A DNA stretch of 64,000 nt from Aphanomyces cochlioides (lineage: Eukaryota; Oomycota; Saprolegniomycetes; Saprolegniales; Verrucalvaceae): NCBI GenBank assembly GCA_019828595.1, contig JAHQRK010000031.1, forward strand, positions 310,001 through 374,000. The letters run 5' to 3'. This document shows, piece by piece, positions 41,282 to 53,940 of the stretch. Position 1 is the stretch's first letter, and each line of letters begins with the position of its first letter. The notes below the pieces were generated by a model. The model saw only the letters and a list, made by a program, of their open reading frames with translations. It did not search any database and was not told the DNA's origin. A program made the translations under genes and the position numbers.

Positions 41282-44200
41282 ATGACGAGATTTGAAATAG
41301 CCGAGGTGGTGACTGGCATTCTCTACCTTGGCTTTACTTTGTCAATGAGTTTTTGCTACCTCCAGATATTGTCACCATCCATGGCAAATGATTTGTGGTG
41401 GCTTGGTTTCAATGCATCTGGCGTTCAATCGTATCTGATCGATTCCTTCAACACGCAGCTCAATATCGCCAGCAACATGACACAAACGATTGACTTCACG
41501 ACCAAGATCTACGCCCTTGATAAAGACTACTCGCAGTTTTTCACGCCTATTGCGATTACGCCAGTCTATCCTCGCTTGGTACTTGACTCGATGATTTACG
41601 ATTTGTCCTCCTTTGTTTTGGCGCTTCGCCAAATTGCAGGACCAGACCAAGTCCCGACACAATATTGCTGGGTCGATTTCAATCGTACTTGGGAAGTGGC
41701 GCACACCATCTTGCGCCAGAAACGATGCAACACTAGGTATTTTGATAACGGCGCTGTCTATTATGAGCCAGTCGTGCGCCTTGTCGACTGGAATAAATGG
41801 TTGGCTGGACGATTTGCCAAAGCTTTCCATGTGTCGTTGGGTTCTCCGCTGAATTCGACAGCTGAAGGTCAAGCGTGGCTAGCTAAGACTCCTTACTCGT
41901 TTGTGGATGTGAAAAGTGAAGTTGCGTATTGGCAAGCAGCTGGAATAAGAAATACGCGGTCCAGTTCACAAACGGAAATACTTGGAATGTGGACGAGACT
42001 CTAGTTATTCGCAGCGCATTGGGAGCGACACAAGACGTGACGATCAAGCGAACATCATTTAAAACACAAGAAGGTGGTTGGACCACGATTTGGATGTATT
42101 TTGGCTTGTGGAACGACTTGGAATTTGCTGCAATGAAAAACTACAGCTTCTTGTTGAATGATCCAAACAATCAGCGATTCACTGCACCATGTGGCTACGC
42201 CGACTACATTTTAGATCCTGCCAACTACACGTGTGACCCTTGTGATCCAACTTGGAATTGGACGATGTGCTCAGTCAACCACGAGATGGTTCTTGGCCTA
42301 CCTGCTACGGTTGTATTTGAGCTCGTTCACACCAACATTGGACCATTGAACTCGATTGATTTGTACTACGTACGACCACCTTCGTCGCTCACCAAGATGT
42401 TTTCGACTTTTCACGATTGTCTTCCCCAGTTTGTCTTATCTGGCGACACGTCTTTTGCAGCATCGTTGGCAGCTATACCGAGAACGCGGATTGAACCCGT
42501 TCCTCCATCGTGGAATCAATCAGAATTTGTTTATAGCGGTGGTGATCCTACTTGTATAAGAAGTACGATGACGAATTTTGTCCAGACGTCCTTTGCTTTT
42601 GATACGTCGTGTACTTCATCCGATACACCAACCATTCTCCTCACTCGACACAGTGCACTCTTTGACCTCTGGGCGACATCTCAAACCAATTCTTCCATCG
42701 ACTGCAATCTCTGTCTGACCACCACCGAATCTTGTCTATTGGTTTTGAATGCGACGACCAATGTTGCTTCCAAGTTCAGCCAAGATTTACACATGAACAA
42801 TACACTCTCCAGCATTGCGATTCATGAAGCTTACAAAAATATCTCATATTTGGGTGTTAGTATGATTCAATTTGCTGTTAGTTTAGACGACAGTTCTTCG
42901 ATTCTCTTGAGACAACAAATTTTGGGATCGACAGTGCAAGAATGGGATTTCTTTGGATGGCTGTACGCATACGAATGGGTTGAAGACTACCGTGATGTCG
43001 TCTCATTTGAAGGCGACGCTGATGTTATCTCGATTGTTTCAGACAAATCCAAGAGTTAGAAGTTCCTCGAAGTGCTTGTGTCATTCTTTGGACCGTCACG
43101 ATCTTCACAAGTGTTGTTTTCGGTTTTGTTGGAGTGCTTGTAGTTGGCTTCACACTTCTTGTCCGCATTCGAGTCGTTGGCCGCAATTTCTTTCAATTTA
43201 ACCGAGTGACAGGCGTTGTGTGGTTGGGGAGACCTCTCCTTACTGTCCGTAGTGTGACAGCTATGGTACTTTTGAGTACATCCCCTGTGCGCTTTCAAAC
43301 GCAACTTGGATATGCTCGTTTTGTTATGAAACCTCGATCCTTTGTGGAATCGATGCTTGCCGCGGGCGAAGCCACCTGGCTATCGTTTGTGTTAAGTGAT
43401 ATCTTACTAGTGACAACCCACACAGCTCATTTTGCTCCTAATAGTACGTGGCTCAGTTGGACGATAATGGTCATCGTGGATGTTGCAACGCCTCATCAGG
43501 TGACAGCTACAGTGAATCGGCAATGCGTGATTGACTTTTTGGGTAAGCACATTGACTGTAGAGGCGGTGAAATTGGTTATGGCGGAGGCCAGCGAATGTT
43601 GTTCCTCGCACTTCTTCAAGCGATTTCAGGTTTTATCGGTATGCTTGCGAGCAAACTATGGATGTCAGCGCGACGTTCACATGGTACATTATTGACTGGG
43701 CACATGTTGCTCTCAAGCACTGCGATATCATTTCTGTCCAAGAAAACGTTACCAAATGGTTCTCATGTGCTTGACCGAGCATCCTGTGCAATGTGTGGCC
43801 TGATTACCTTTTTCAAATCCATTTTTGACCTCAAGCTCTGGATAATCTTGCTTGAGGAAGAAAATTCTCGCAGCCACGCAGACGTCAAATGGAGAATGAA
43901 AGTATTTCATCCTCCTCCTTTGGGGTTGCCCGACGACTACAGTAAACCTAATGGGAAGGATGCTAGGTCCCAATCTGTGAGAGTTGACCGCCGTATCGAG
44001 CTCCGGCGACGTCTTCTTATGTTCGCTGGCCTGTTGTATATGTGCGCAACAATATTTGGAAGCATACTTAACTCTGACGTCAACTAATATGCTTCTTTGG
44101 TGGGCCAACTATAATGCAACGAGAGAGCACGTATTCGTGACGCAGCTCTACAACACTCAACTGAACTTTCGACCTCATCATGGAGCGTTTTCGTGAACAG

Positions 44201-46743
44201 ATCCCAAATTCATCTTTAATCTAAATGACTCAGCCACACAGTCGAAAGGAGTTGGAATAGGGATGAAACCGCACTACACGTCACAAATACTATCAACTGA
44301 AGGTACTTCACTAGCCACAGTCATCCACAGTCTTCGTGTTATGGATGCTTGCTTGGCCCCTTGGATATCTATCCAGTATTGTTGGTTGGATTTTGGCAAA
44401 AAATGGGAAATGGCCAACACTGTGGAGAGACAAACTCGCTGCTCAAACAATTACACGACCAATGCTGCTGTCTATCTAGAAACTCTACTGCGCAATGTCC
44501 AATGGACACAGCTTCAAACATGCTGGGGCACGTCACTCAATATAGCACTCGGTTTTTCCTTGAGCAGGTTAGTGAATGGAACTTCGTGGTGGAAAGCAGT
44601 GACGTCGGTGAAAACAACGGAAGTAGAGGAGCTGACATATTGGCAATCATTCGGCGTGACAGCTTATGCAACAGACTGGCAGAATTACAAATCCATCGGT
44701 ATTGTCGACACGTTTGGCATTCAGAATTCATTGGGCTTTCTTTACCCGATGACACTCAAGTATTCAAATGGATCATTGAACTCGCTGCACAGACAAGTAT
44801 GAAAATGTATTGGGGCTTCGCCAGTGATTGATGGGCAGTCACAAGCCCGTCAACTTCCATGTATGGTGCAAGTTTGATTCGCCAAGATGAATTGTTTGCA
44901 TTTAGCAATGCCACGATGGAGTCGATTTTAGTCGAGAACGGTACTTTGAGAAACCGGGATCTCAAAACGGAGAGCGCAGTGTTCGATGCATTCCGGCGAA
45001 CAATTGGCTCCAATGGCAGCTGCAATCCTAGACGGTGTTGGGACTGACATGAGCTCTCCAATAACTGAGCCACATGAAATGGAGCCACCAGTGACCACAT
45101 AAAGACCATCCATCGTTTCCATTGGTGATAACTTATCACATAGAAGATTCCCGCCTAATGTAAATGGAACCATTGTCCATGGAGGTGGCATATATCCAAT
45201 TTGGGGTAGAGGAAGGAGTGCCGTATATTTTTGTGCAAAATCTAGCGATTGAATTTGCACAGTCGCGATTGCATCATAAAAGTGCTTTGAAAATTCCATC
45301 AGAGATGGTGGCGCAGGTATTCGTTTCAAATCAACAGAGCCAAATCTCCTTTTACCATCGGTTCAAGTTTTGCTCAATTCATCCTTTGCAGATGATACTG
45401 AACGGCTTTCGAAACTTCGAGCATTGGCCCAGGTTGCCCAGGAAGACATTTATGCACTCGGTGTTGAATTGAACCAATACAGCGCGTACCGAACAAAACT
45501 GAACATTGCAGGAATGGTGATACACCATTTTGACAGATCTATCTATGAAAATGTTACTCTACTGCGGCACAAAATATTTGATCCCTATTACCCTACCTTC
45601 CACGACGTTGCGTGGCTCTTAGCGATGGATTGGGCAATGAATAATCGTGAGGTCATCTCGTTTCAGGGTGATGTGGATAGGGCAAATGTCCTTTCAACCT
45701 CGACTAACGATATCGCAACGAAGATTAACTCGCTTGGAATTCCCATAAATGTTGTTTCATATGTCCGATATGCCTGTGTGTACGTGACAAGTGTCATTAT
45801 TTGTATTGCTATCATTGCGTCATTATATTACTTAGTTCTCAACAATGGTCATGTCGAAGGTCTCAACCTTATTGAGATAAATCGAGTGGCAGGGTTGGTA
45901 TGGATTGGTCGTCCATTACTCTTGATTCGAAGCATTGCTGCCATTTGCTTGCTAAGTACCGACGTTATGTCGCTTGAAGTCACCAATAATGTGAGGTATT
46001 TCGTCGCGATCTCGGATGTTGTCAACGAAACATTGACACATAAAGCTATACGTTTGTTCAAAACATTTCTCGCTGCCAGTGAAGTCTCTTGGCTTTGTTT
46101 TGTGCTGAATGACGTCATGATGATATTCACAGCGCAATACACGACAGTTTATGTAATGGAGTGCACCATCTTACTTTGGGGCGTCGCCACTCTTCTTTCG
46201 TGGTTCGCTCCGCCGATGCACACAGCAACTATTCAACGCGAATGTAGATTTGCTCATCTTGATTACCAGCTCGTGTGTACAAGTGGTAAGATCAAGTGAG
46301 TCTCACAAAGTTAACAAAACTAAACGTAGGTGTGATTTCGATTGGTAGTGTTAATCGGTTTATGTCTCTCGTCGGCATCTGTATTCTATCCAGTGTTTTA
46401 TGCTATATATTTGAGCGTATACGCCAACCATCGCTTCCTCCACCGCAACGAAGTTCGCTCTTTTTGTCTGTATCAGCAAAGTACATGTTCCAATCCAATG
46501 AATGGATGCATGAAAATGTACGCCATCCTTCATGTTTACTAATGATTCATGACTATGACTAGGTTTATTGGATTGATCAGGCATCGGCAGCGATAAATGG
46601 TACTCTTTGTGGGCAATATTTTCTATGTGTTTGATATCAAAATCTGGAGACTTTTTGTACTTGAAATTTCGAAGGAAACACGAGAACGCCTAAAACGGGA
46701 CGAAAAATCTCACATGACTTCAGCAATTCCACTGACTAATTGA
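41282..46743 (+). pseudogene. Copy A: bimodular membrane protein, frameshifted and internally inverted
   Basis: Family not recognised. The ATG at 41282 (MTRFEIAEVVTG) starts just before the first membrane helix. Module 1 has a presumed ectodomain (FNASGVQSYLIDSFNTQLN, QYCWVDFNRTWEVAHT, GPLNSIDLYYVRPP, FEGDADVI) then a membrane part (RNFFQFNRVTGVVWLGRPLL, AAGEATWLSFVLSDILL, CGLITFFKSIFDLKLWI). Module 2 begins at about 44090 (LLWWANYNATREHVFVTQLY) and repeats the plan (QYCWLDFGKKWEMANT). Shifts occur near 41945, 43055, 44085 and 44195, and in-frame breaks near 44800-45060. About 45012-45345 is inverted relative to the gene. Introns near 46300 and 46540 match those in copy B, and the last exon ends SAIPLTN at 46743. 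No protein of full length can be made. Confidence 0.8.
45012..45345 (-). other. Internal inversion inside copy A
   Basis: On the minus strand this segment reads KRIPAPPSLMEF, TLGGNLLCDKL and GSISCGSVIGEL. It aligns with KRVPVPQSLL, TVGGNLLCNEV and TFTCGSILGEF of copy B, where they are in sense with the gene. Copy A is otherwise plus strand before and after. The left breakpoint lies in ATTGGCTCCAAT (45003-45014), which has inverted arms ATTGG/CCAAT. The right lies near 45340-45349. About 30 codons following the segment in B are missing from A. Confidence 0.85.
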
Positions 46744-47040
46744 TCGTTTGTTGTCTACAACACATTGGTGGTGAAATTAGCTCATAGGCATCTATTTGCA
46801 ATTGAAAAATGAAGAGAGCCCCCTTTCATGTTCTGAGTCTATATCTTGGTGGGTGTAGAGCGCATCAACGAGCCCATCCGACGAAGAGTTCATGAGCAGA
46901 ACTATTGCGTTTCCTAAATAATTGTCTTTGGAAATCTTTGAAAGCCAGCCACTGAACAAAAAAGAATGTTAACGTAAATTCAACATCTCCTAACAAATTG
47001 AATGCAGAAAATACTTCGAAGTATATTATTCATAAATTTG
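46744..47040. other. Spacer between convergent copies A and B
   Basis: 297 bp between the stop codons of A and B. It should hold both 3' ends. No gene and no clear terminator or repeat are seen. Confidence 0.5.
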
Positions 47041-50000
47041 TTAATTCTTTAGGGGGATAGCCTTGAGCAAATGGTGCTCGCCTAGGCGTTCAAGACGATC
47101 TCGCTTTTCGGGAGGATCTTCGATAACAAATATTCGCCAGATCTTCAAGTCAAATACATAGAAAACGTTTGCTAGCCGTACAGATAAGAGCCCGTTAATC
47201 GCGGCAGATGCTGTGTCGAGATGATATACCTAAAATAGACAAATTAAGAAGCTAGAAACAAGCGAGTAGATACATCGTTGTCCATCCAACGTATCGAAGT
47301 GTACACGTGTTTTGCTGAAGATGACAAGAACAACGAATCTTGCCGTGTTGGCGGTATAGAGGGATGGCGAAGACGTTTGTACAAGTAACATGTTGCAATC
47401 GAGCCCACGCAAATACCGACTAAGGTCATGAATCGACTGAAGCTCCCAATTGATACAATGCCTATAGCAATAGATCAGTTCACTTTATGCATCAAGGATT
47501 AAAATATGTACCGCTCTTGCATTCAAGTTGGAAATCCACATGAATGAAACTACAGGTTCGCTCCATTGTGGCAGTGTGGGTGGCTGGTATCGTCCACGAC
47601 AAGATAGCAGCCATTCCCCAAACCATCATATTGCATTTGACAACATATCCTGGTGTATACTGTGCTGTTAAAACCATGAGAATATCACAGATGACAAATC
47701 CTAGCCAGGATACTTCTCCTGCTGCAAGAAATACTTTTAAAATTCTTATCGCTTGATCTGCTGAGGTTTCATTCAAGACGTCTGATGCAGCAGCAAAGTA
47801 CCAAATATTATTTAGCAACTGTAATGACAAGACTTCAGTGCTGAGAAGACATTTGGCTGCAATGCTTCGAATAAAAAGAAACGTGCGACCGATCCAGACA
47901 ATGCCGGCGACTCTATTGATCTCGAAAAGATTGGCACCTTCAACGTACCCTTTGTTCACAAAGAGGTAAATAGATGCAATTGCAGCAACGCAAATTACAA
48001 TGAAGGTGACGTATAAGCAGGCGTAACGAATATAGAATGCAACATTTACAGGAACCTCCAGCGGATTGACTAAACTAGCGACCTCGTACCATGGCGTAGT
48101 AATGACGTTGATTGCGCTTGTCTCTCCTTCAATCAAAAGTACTTCACGATTCGCACTGACCCAGTCCAAGGCAAAAAGCCACGCGGCAAAATGAAATGTC
48201 GGATACGCTGGGTCAAAGATATTGTATTTCAATAGAGTTATGTTTCCATCCGTCCGTTTCCCGTATTGGACTAGATAAACACCAAGGTTGAGGATTTCAT
48301 TTTGAACTGTAATTGCCATAGCTCTGAGTGACGGCAGAAGCGTCGAGTCCGAAAATAGTGACGAATTGGACATAAGCCGGGCTGAGGGTAGTATGAAATT
48401 GTTGGTGCAAGATGCATTCGTAAGGCCGATCGTTGCGCATATTGCATTTGTGTCCTTGGTCGTTAGATTTCCATTGTGTAAATTTGCTCCAACGATGGCT
48501 GTAAGTGGATATTGTTGTATATGAGAGGAATTCACCGAGGATGGAGCCACAAGTAAAAGTATAACCACTAAGGAGTAGAGACCCACTGGTCAGAGGATAA
48601 GGAGTAACTTCATTGCATAGTAAATTCCCACCAACCGTAGTTGGAATGCTGGGATTATTAATCCATGGGGGTGGAAAAAACTGAAATGTAGCAATTGTTG
48701 GGAGGCGAAGATATTGCGTGCTAAAATCCGCTGATTCAACACGTAATTGCGCGATTGCATCTCTGAACTGCAACATATTTGCAAGCAGTGACTGTGGAAC
48801 CGGCACTCGTTTTAAATCGACAGAACCAAATGGGCCAAATGTCCGACGAAATATACTATAAGCACCGCCGCTGGAAAAGTCTGCATTGTTTATCGTTCCA
48901 TTCTGCACTAACACATACTCGATTGTGTTATTGGCAAATGCAAACGACGAAGATTGCCGAATCAAACTTGCACCATACATTAAATTCGTCGGACTTGTGA
49001 CTGCCCATAAGTCGCTCGAAAATCCCCAATACATTTTCATACTTGTTTGTGATGCGGGGTTGAGTGTGCCATTAGTATATTTGAGAGTCATGGGATAAAT
49101 GAGTCCAAATGCATTTTGAATTCCAAACGTGTCGATGACTCCAATAGTTTTGTAGTTTTGCCAGTCTGTCGTATATGACGTTAGTGCGAACGATTGACAG
49201 TAGGTGACTTCATCTGGCTCCGATGTACTGACACTTTGAACAGCGGCCCACCAAGTCTCTCCATTGGGTAATTTCCGTAGGGGCTCGCCAAGAGCTACAT
49301 CGAGAGAGGTCCCCCAACATGATCGTAATTTCTACCATTGCACATTGCGCAGCACAGACTCTAAATATACTGCAGCATTAGCTGAGTACTTGTCAGCACA
49401 GCGAGATTGCCGAATTGCAGTGTTGGCCATTTCCCATTTCTTCGTGAAGTCAAGCCAGCAATATTGAGAAGCTATAAATGGAGCCAAGCATGCATCCATC
49501 ACCCGAAGGCCATGGACAACTGTCGCAAGCTCAGTTCCGGCTGTCGAAATAACTTGTGACGAGTAGAGGGATTTCATATTGACACTTACAGGAGTGGACA
49601 AGGGTATCGTGTAATTAGCATCGTCCATAAATTTGGGATCCGTCAAAATCACAGCCCCAGCTTGAGGACGGAAGAGAATCTGCGTGTTATACAGTCTAGC
49701 TAAGTAAACGTGCTCTCTCGTTGCATTATAATTCGCCCACCAGAAATCATTTGCCATATTTGTAGCTGTCAGAGTTAAGTACGTAACACTTCCAAATAAT
49801 GTCGAAATCATATAGAAGAGACCGACAAGCGCCATGATGCGATATCGGGGCTTACCGATTGTGATGGTATTTTCAGCTTGAATGTCCGATTTTGCACAAC
49901 TTATTGTCGAAGCATGACTCAAGTCAGGTGGATTAAAAACTTTCATGCCCCATTTGACTCCAGACTTTGTCAAGGTTGTGTCTGGCACTAATACCCAAAG

Positions 50001-52819
50001 TTTCACATCAAAAATATACTTTGGAAAGGTTATTAGTCCACACATGACACATGTAGCTCGATCGATGATCCATGATCCATCAGATAAAATATCTTTGCGG
50101 AGAAATGACGACGCAGATCCTGAAATAAACAAGTGAGTGTGAATTATTTTGGCCCTCGTGGGTGAGCGGAGACACAAAATAATGTGCTGTATCATGAGAA
50201 TACTGACGACACAAATCACCTGAATCAGTGTAAGCATCATAGCGCGGTTTAGGCTACCAATTTCAACCGCACCACTCATACACGTGATCTTTCTTCCAAC
50301 AAGGTCCACTGCACATTGTCGGTTCAAGTTAGTTGAGATCATGTACGGCCACTGAATATCAATAATTACCAAAGACAACCATCCAATCCATATACTGATT
50401 GGTGCCCAATGATATTCAGAGCCACGCCTTAAAAGCAGTAAAAAATCAATGATGACATAACTAATCCACGTGGCTTCACCAGCGACAACCATCGATTCAA
50501 AGTACGAACGGGGCTTAAATTTCAAGTGGGAATATCCATTAGTATTTTGAAAGCTCATGGGCTATGTGCTGAGCAGGACAATGGCAGTCATTCCACGTAC
50601 GAGGAGAAGAGGTCGACCCTACCAAACTGGCCCAACAACTCGATTGAATTGGAATAGATTTCGTCCAACGATTCGGAAACGGAGAAAAAGACAATAGAAA
50701 GTAATAATGAAACCAACAAAGAGCAAGATGGTACTCACTACTACTGAAATCACCCAAAGATATTGACAAGCACTTTTTGTGACTTCTAAACCTTGTGCTT
50801 GATTCACAATCGAGTCGTACTTGTTGGAGATCAATGGTAGAACATTAGCATCGCCTTCAAACGATAAAACTTCGCGGGAAGTCTCTGCCCATTCGTACAT
50901 ATAAATCCATCCATAGAGATCCCACACGGCCGCGAACTCTCCTCCCAAAACTGGCTGACGTAAAAAGCGATTTGAAAGATCCGACGTGTTTATGGCCAGC
51001 TGAATTGTACTCACGCCCAAAGCGGTAACATCGTTGTACGCTCCTAGAATCAGTGGATTGTAGGAACCTGTAGTGGGTGGATAGGCTTTAATGAGCAATT
51101 TAGCTGCCTGAGATGCTGCACCCATAACAGCAGAGCACGAACTGTTTTGGGTTGGGCAGACATCGCACACTTTGGATACGGAAGAGAGGGACGTCACCCA
51201 TAGAGCAAAGATGGCGTTCAGCGGAGTAAGGACAATCTTCTGGCGGTCTGACGTGGAGCACGAGACAAAGAACGAAAAAGAGGACTGCACAAACGCTGTT
51301 GGCTGGCGTTTGGTACATGTGGGGTCGCCACCCATATACATGAAAGATGGCTGAAGCCAGCTAGGAGGTACAGGATCGATGGGAAGACTTGGTATCGCAC
51401 CCATCGCTGCAGCAAATGCATCGTCAGATTGGACCAGCTCAGCTACAAGATTTCGAAATGTTGAGTACAAATTTGTGAGCGACATCGGCGGTCGGACATA
51501 GTACAAATCGATCGAATTTAGAGCTCCAATGTTGCTGCGGACAAGCTTGAAGCTTGGGGTAATCGGCAAAGCCAAAAACATTTCAAAATCGGGTTTGTAC
51601 GATGCAGGATTGGGATTCCATGCTGGATCACATGGAACACAGGCATACGTTGCTGGATTTGCCAAGTAATTCGAGTAATTGCAAGGCGGCGTGAAGCGTT
51701 GATTAGCTGGGTCACTGCGCACGTAGCTGTAGCTTCGAATTTGTGCATAGGAGAAATCATTCCACGCCCCCCAGTACATGTAAATCGTTGTCCAGAGGGC
51801 GCCTCGAGCTTGGAATGGCATTCGCTTGATCGAAATCGTTTGTGTCCCTCCGAAAGCATTACCGATTGTAAAACTTTCTTGCACACCCCACGTGTTGCCA
51901 TTCGTGATTTGAAATTGAAATCGAGTGATATTCGCTTGCTGCCACTGGGCTACTTCAGCATCAACACTGACAAATGCATATGGAATGGTCGTGAGCCACT
52001 GCCGCCCGTCCTCGGTTTTGCGAAGCGCATTTCCCATCGTTGTATTGAACGGAAGACCAAACGCTCCTGCCATGTATGCATTCCAATCAATGAGACGAAG
52101 ACTTGTTTCCCAGTAGGCGGCGCCATGTTGATGTATCGCGCATAGCATCTTTTCTGCCGAAGATCAGTGTGAGCGACTTCCCATCTGCGTTGCCAGTCGA
52201 GCCAACAGTATTGTGTGATAACACGCTCAGGTGATGGGAAGAGACGCAAGGCAGCAATGATTTCAGCCAAGTTGTACATTTTCGAGTCGAGCACCATGCG
52301 AGGGTATATTGGTGACACTGCAATCGGCGTGTAGAACTGGGAATAATCTTTCGGCAGGCTGTACATTTTGGACGTGAGATCCAACGATCCATTCACGTCC
52401 AAGTTGAGCTGCGCGTTGAAAAGATCCATCAAGTAGGACTGCGCCCCCGTTGCGTTGAATTGTGCCCACCACAAGTCATTCCAAATAGACGGCGACAAGA
52501 TGGAGACATAGTACACGCCCAATACAAGAGTGAAAACGAGATAAAGCATACCAAGCGCGACTTCCACCTTCTCGTGACGAGTCATTCCATGGTTGTCGCT
52601 CTGAGGTTCATCTCCGTTAGTTCCTGTTGGCTCGTAAAACGCAAGTTTGGGTTTGGGCCTGTCTTCACTGACAGACGAGACGGCTTTCAGTGGTTCTCTT
52701 GATTCATTTGCAGTATTGAATGCTTGGGAATCTTTGAGAGGGTGAACTTGACTTTTATTGATCTTGACGGATCCTTCGTTGTCAATTGCACCTGGGAGAG
52801 CGAACTCCGCAGATTTCAT
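47041..52819 (-). pseudogene. Copy B: bimodular membrane protein, nearly full length with three in-frame TAGs
   Basis: The best reference copy. The ATG at 52819 starts a tail of about 80 cytosolic residues, then helix 1 (VALGMLYLVFTLVLGVYY). The module 1 ectodomain runs to about 50840, and helices lie at 50800-49790. The bridging helix (RIMALVGLFYMISTLFGSV) leads into module 2 (WWANYNATREHVYLARLY), with its own ectodomain and helices (YACLYVTFIVICVAAIASI, AAGEVSWLGFVICDIL). Two 3' introns are about 50 and 44 nt. The last exon (47041 to about 47230) ends LKAIPLKN. Defects: shifts near 52100 and 48530, and TAG codons at 50621-50619, 50564-50562 and 49334-49332 within conserved sequence. Length without them would be about 1,850 residues. 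Confidence 0.85.
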
Positions 52820-53940
52820 ACCCTCAAGTCACCAAGGTCCAGATGCAACACTGTGTTTTGTGGCAGTTACGTCGTAAAGTGACGTTTCAAGTCGATCGTT
52901 TCTGTTGAAGAAAGTCGGACATTGGAGTTCGTTGCTAACAATATCCCATTCATGATCAAATCTGAATTAAATCAAGTTTGTAGTTGCCAGATCCCTTAAC
53001 ATCGCTTGTTGCAGCAGGGTGTTGAAAGCAAATAGACCAGTAAGATGCCCTCCGTGGCTTCGTATTTCGGCACCCATGAGATGTGGAGAACAACTAAATG
53101 TCTAGTCAAGACAGCTTTACTTGACCGTCATGTTGTCTCGCAATATCAAGCGTTGCAAGCAATAAAATCAATCTTCGTCTACGAATATTGACTAAATGAG
53201 TTTGAATTCGCCAGACGCATTTTCATTGCAACATTGGCCCACTGAACTCGTTTGACAAGTACTTCTAATGACCTCCAGCGTCGTCATTAGTGATATACTC
53301 AGTCTTTCATTTGCAACTAACTGTAAATAGCCTCGTCCTATCGTATGATGTGTGTTCTTTGGTGTCATCGAAGAGAACTAAGAGAGTTTGGAAGCCCTTC
53401 TATTAGGAAAATCGAATAAGATTGGCAAACCGAAAGGGTTTGGTGTATAGCAAAATGCAATTTGACCTGGGGAAAACTCAAGATATCTAGTTTATATTTT
53501 CCCGAGACTAGGTCTCGTCGAGCCTCTTATCCCAGTTACGAGATAGAAGTTGCTATCTTTTCTTGAACGAAAACGCATGCTGCAGATATTAATAATTCTT
53601 AAAATAAGTGGATGTTTCACTGCAACTTGCAGCAGTCGCTTTTCTATAAATGGAGTGCAGACGGCACTTTCAATGTATAAGACTCAACTGCGTGGCCTCA
53701 GGACAAAGGGAAGAGGTAGAACTGTTCAGCTTGTGATATTTGACTGCCTGATCGAGAAAAATCAACAAAGCTAGATGGGGATAACTATCCTGGCTGTTGA
53801 ATCTAATGTTCATCTTCTCTTTGAATAGCCAACGAAACTGTAGACCATGCGTTTCATGAAAAGACGATTTTCAAGGTCTCAAACTAAAACCCAACTTGCC
53901 AAAGCGATAAACCTTGCTGCTTGTCACTTCTGGGATAGTC
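52820..53940. promoter_or_regulatory. Divergent intergenic region between copies B and C
   Basis: 1.1 kb between head-to-head genes, so presumably both promoters once lay here. A plus frame at 53550-53774 has no recognised motif. No specific regulatory site can be named. Confidence 0.35.

Noticed and set aside
50562..50621. A retained intron (exitron) explaining two TAGs in copy B
   Set aside because: A GTAGGG..ATAG segment of 61 nt exists, but the sequence encodes residues conserved in the other copies, and removing 61 nt would break the frame.
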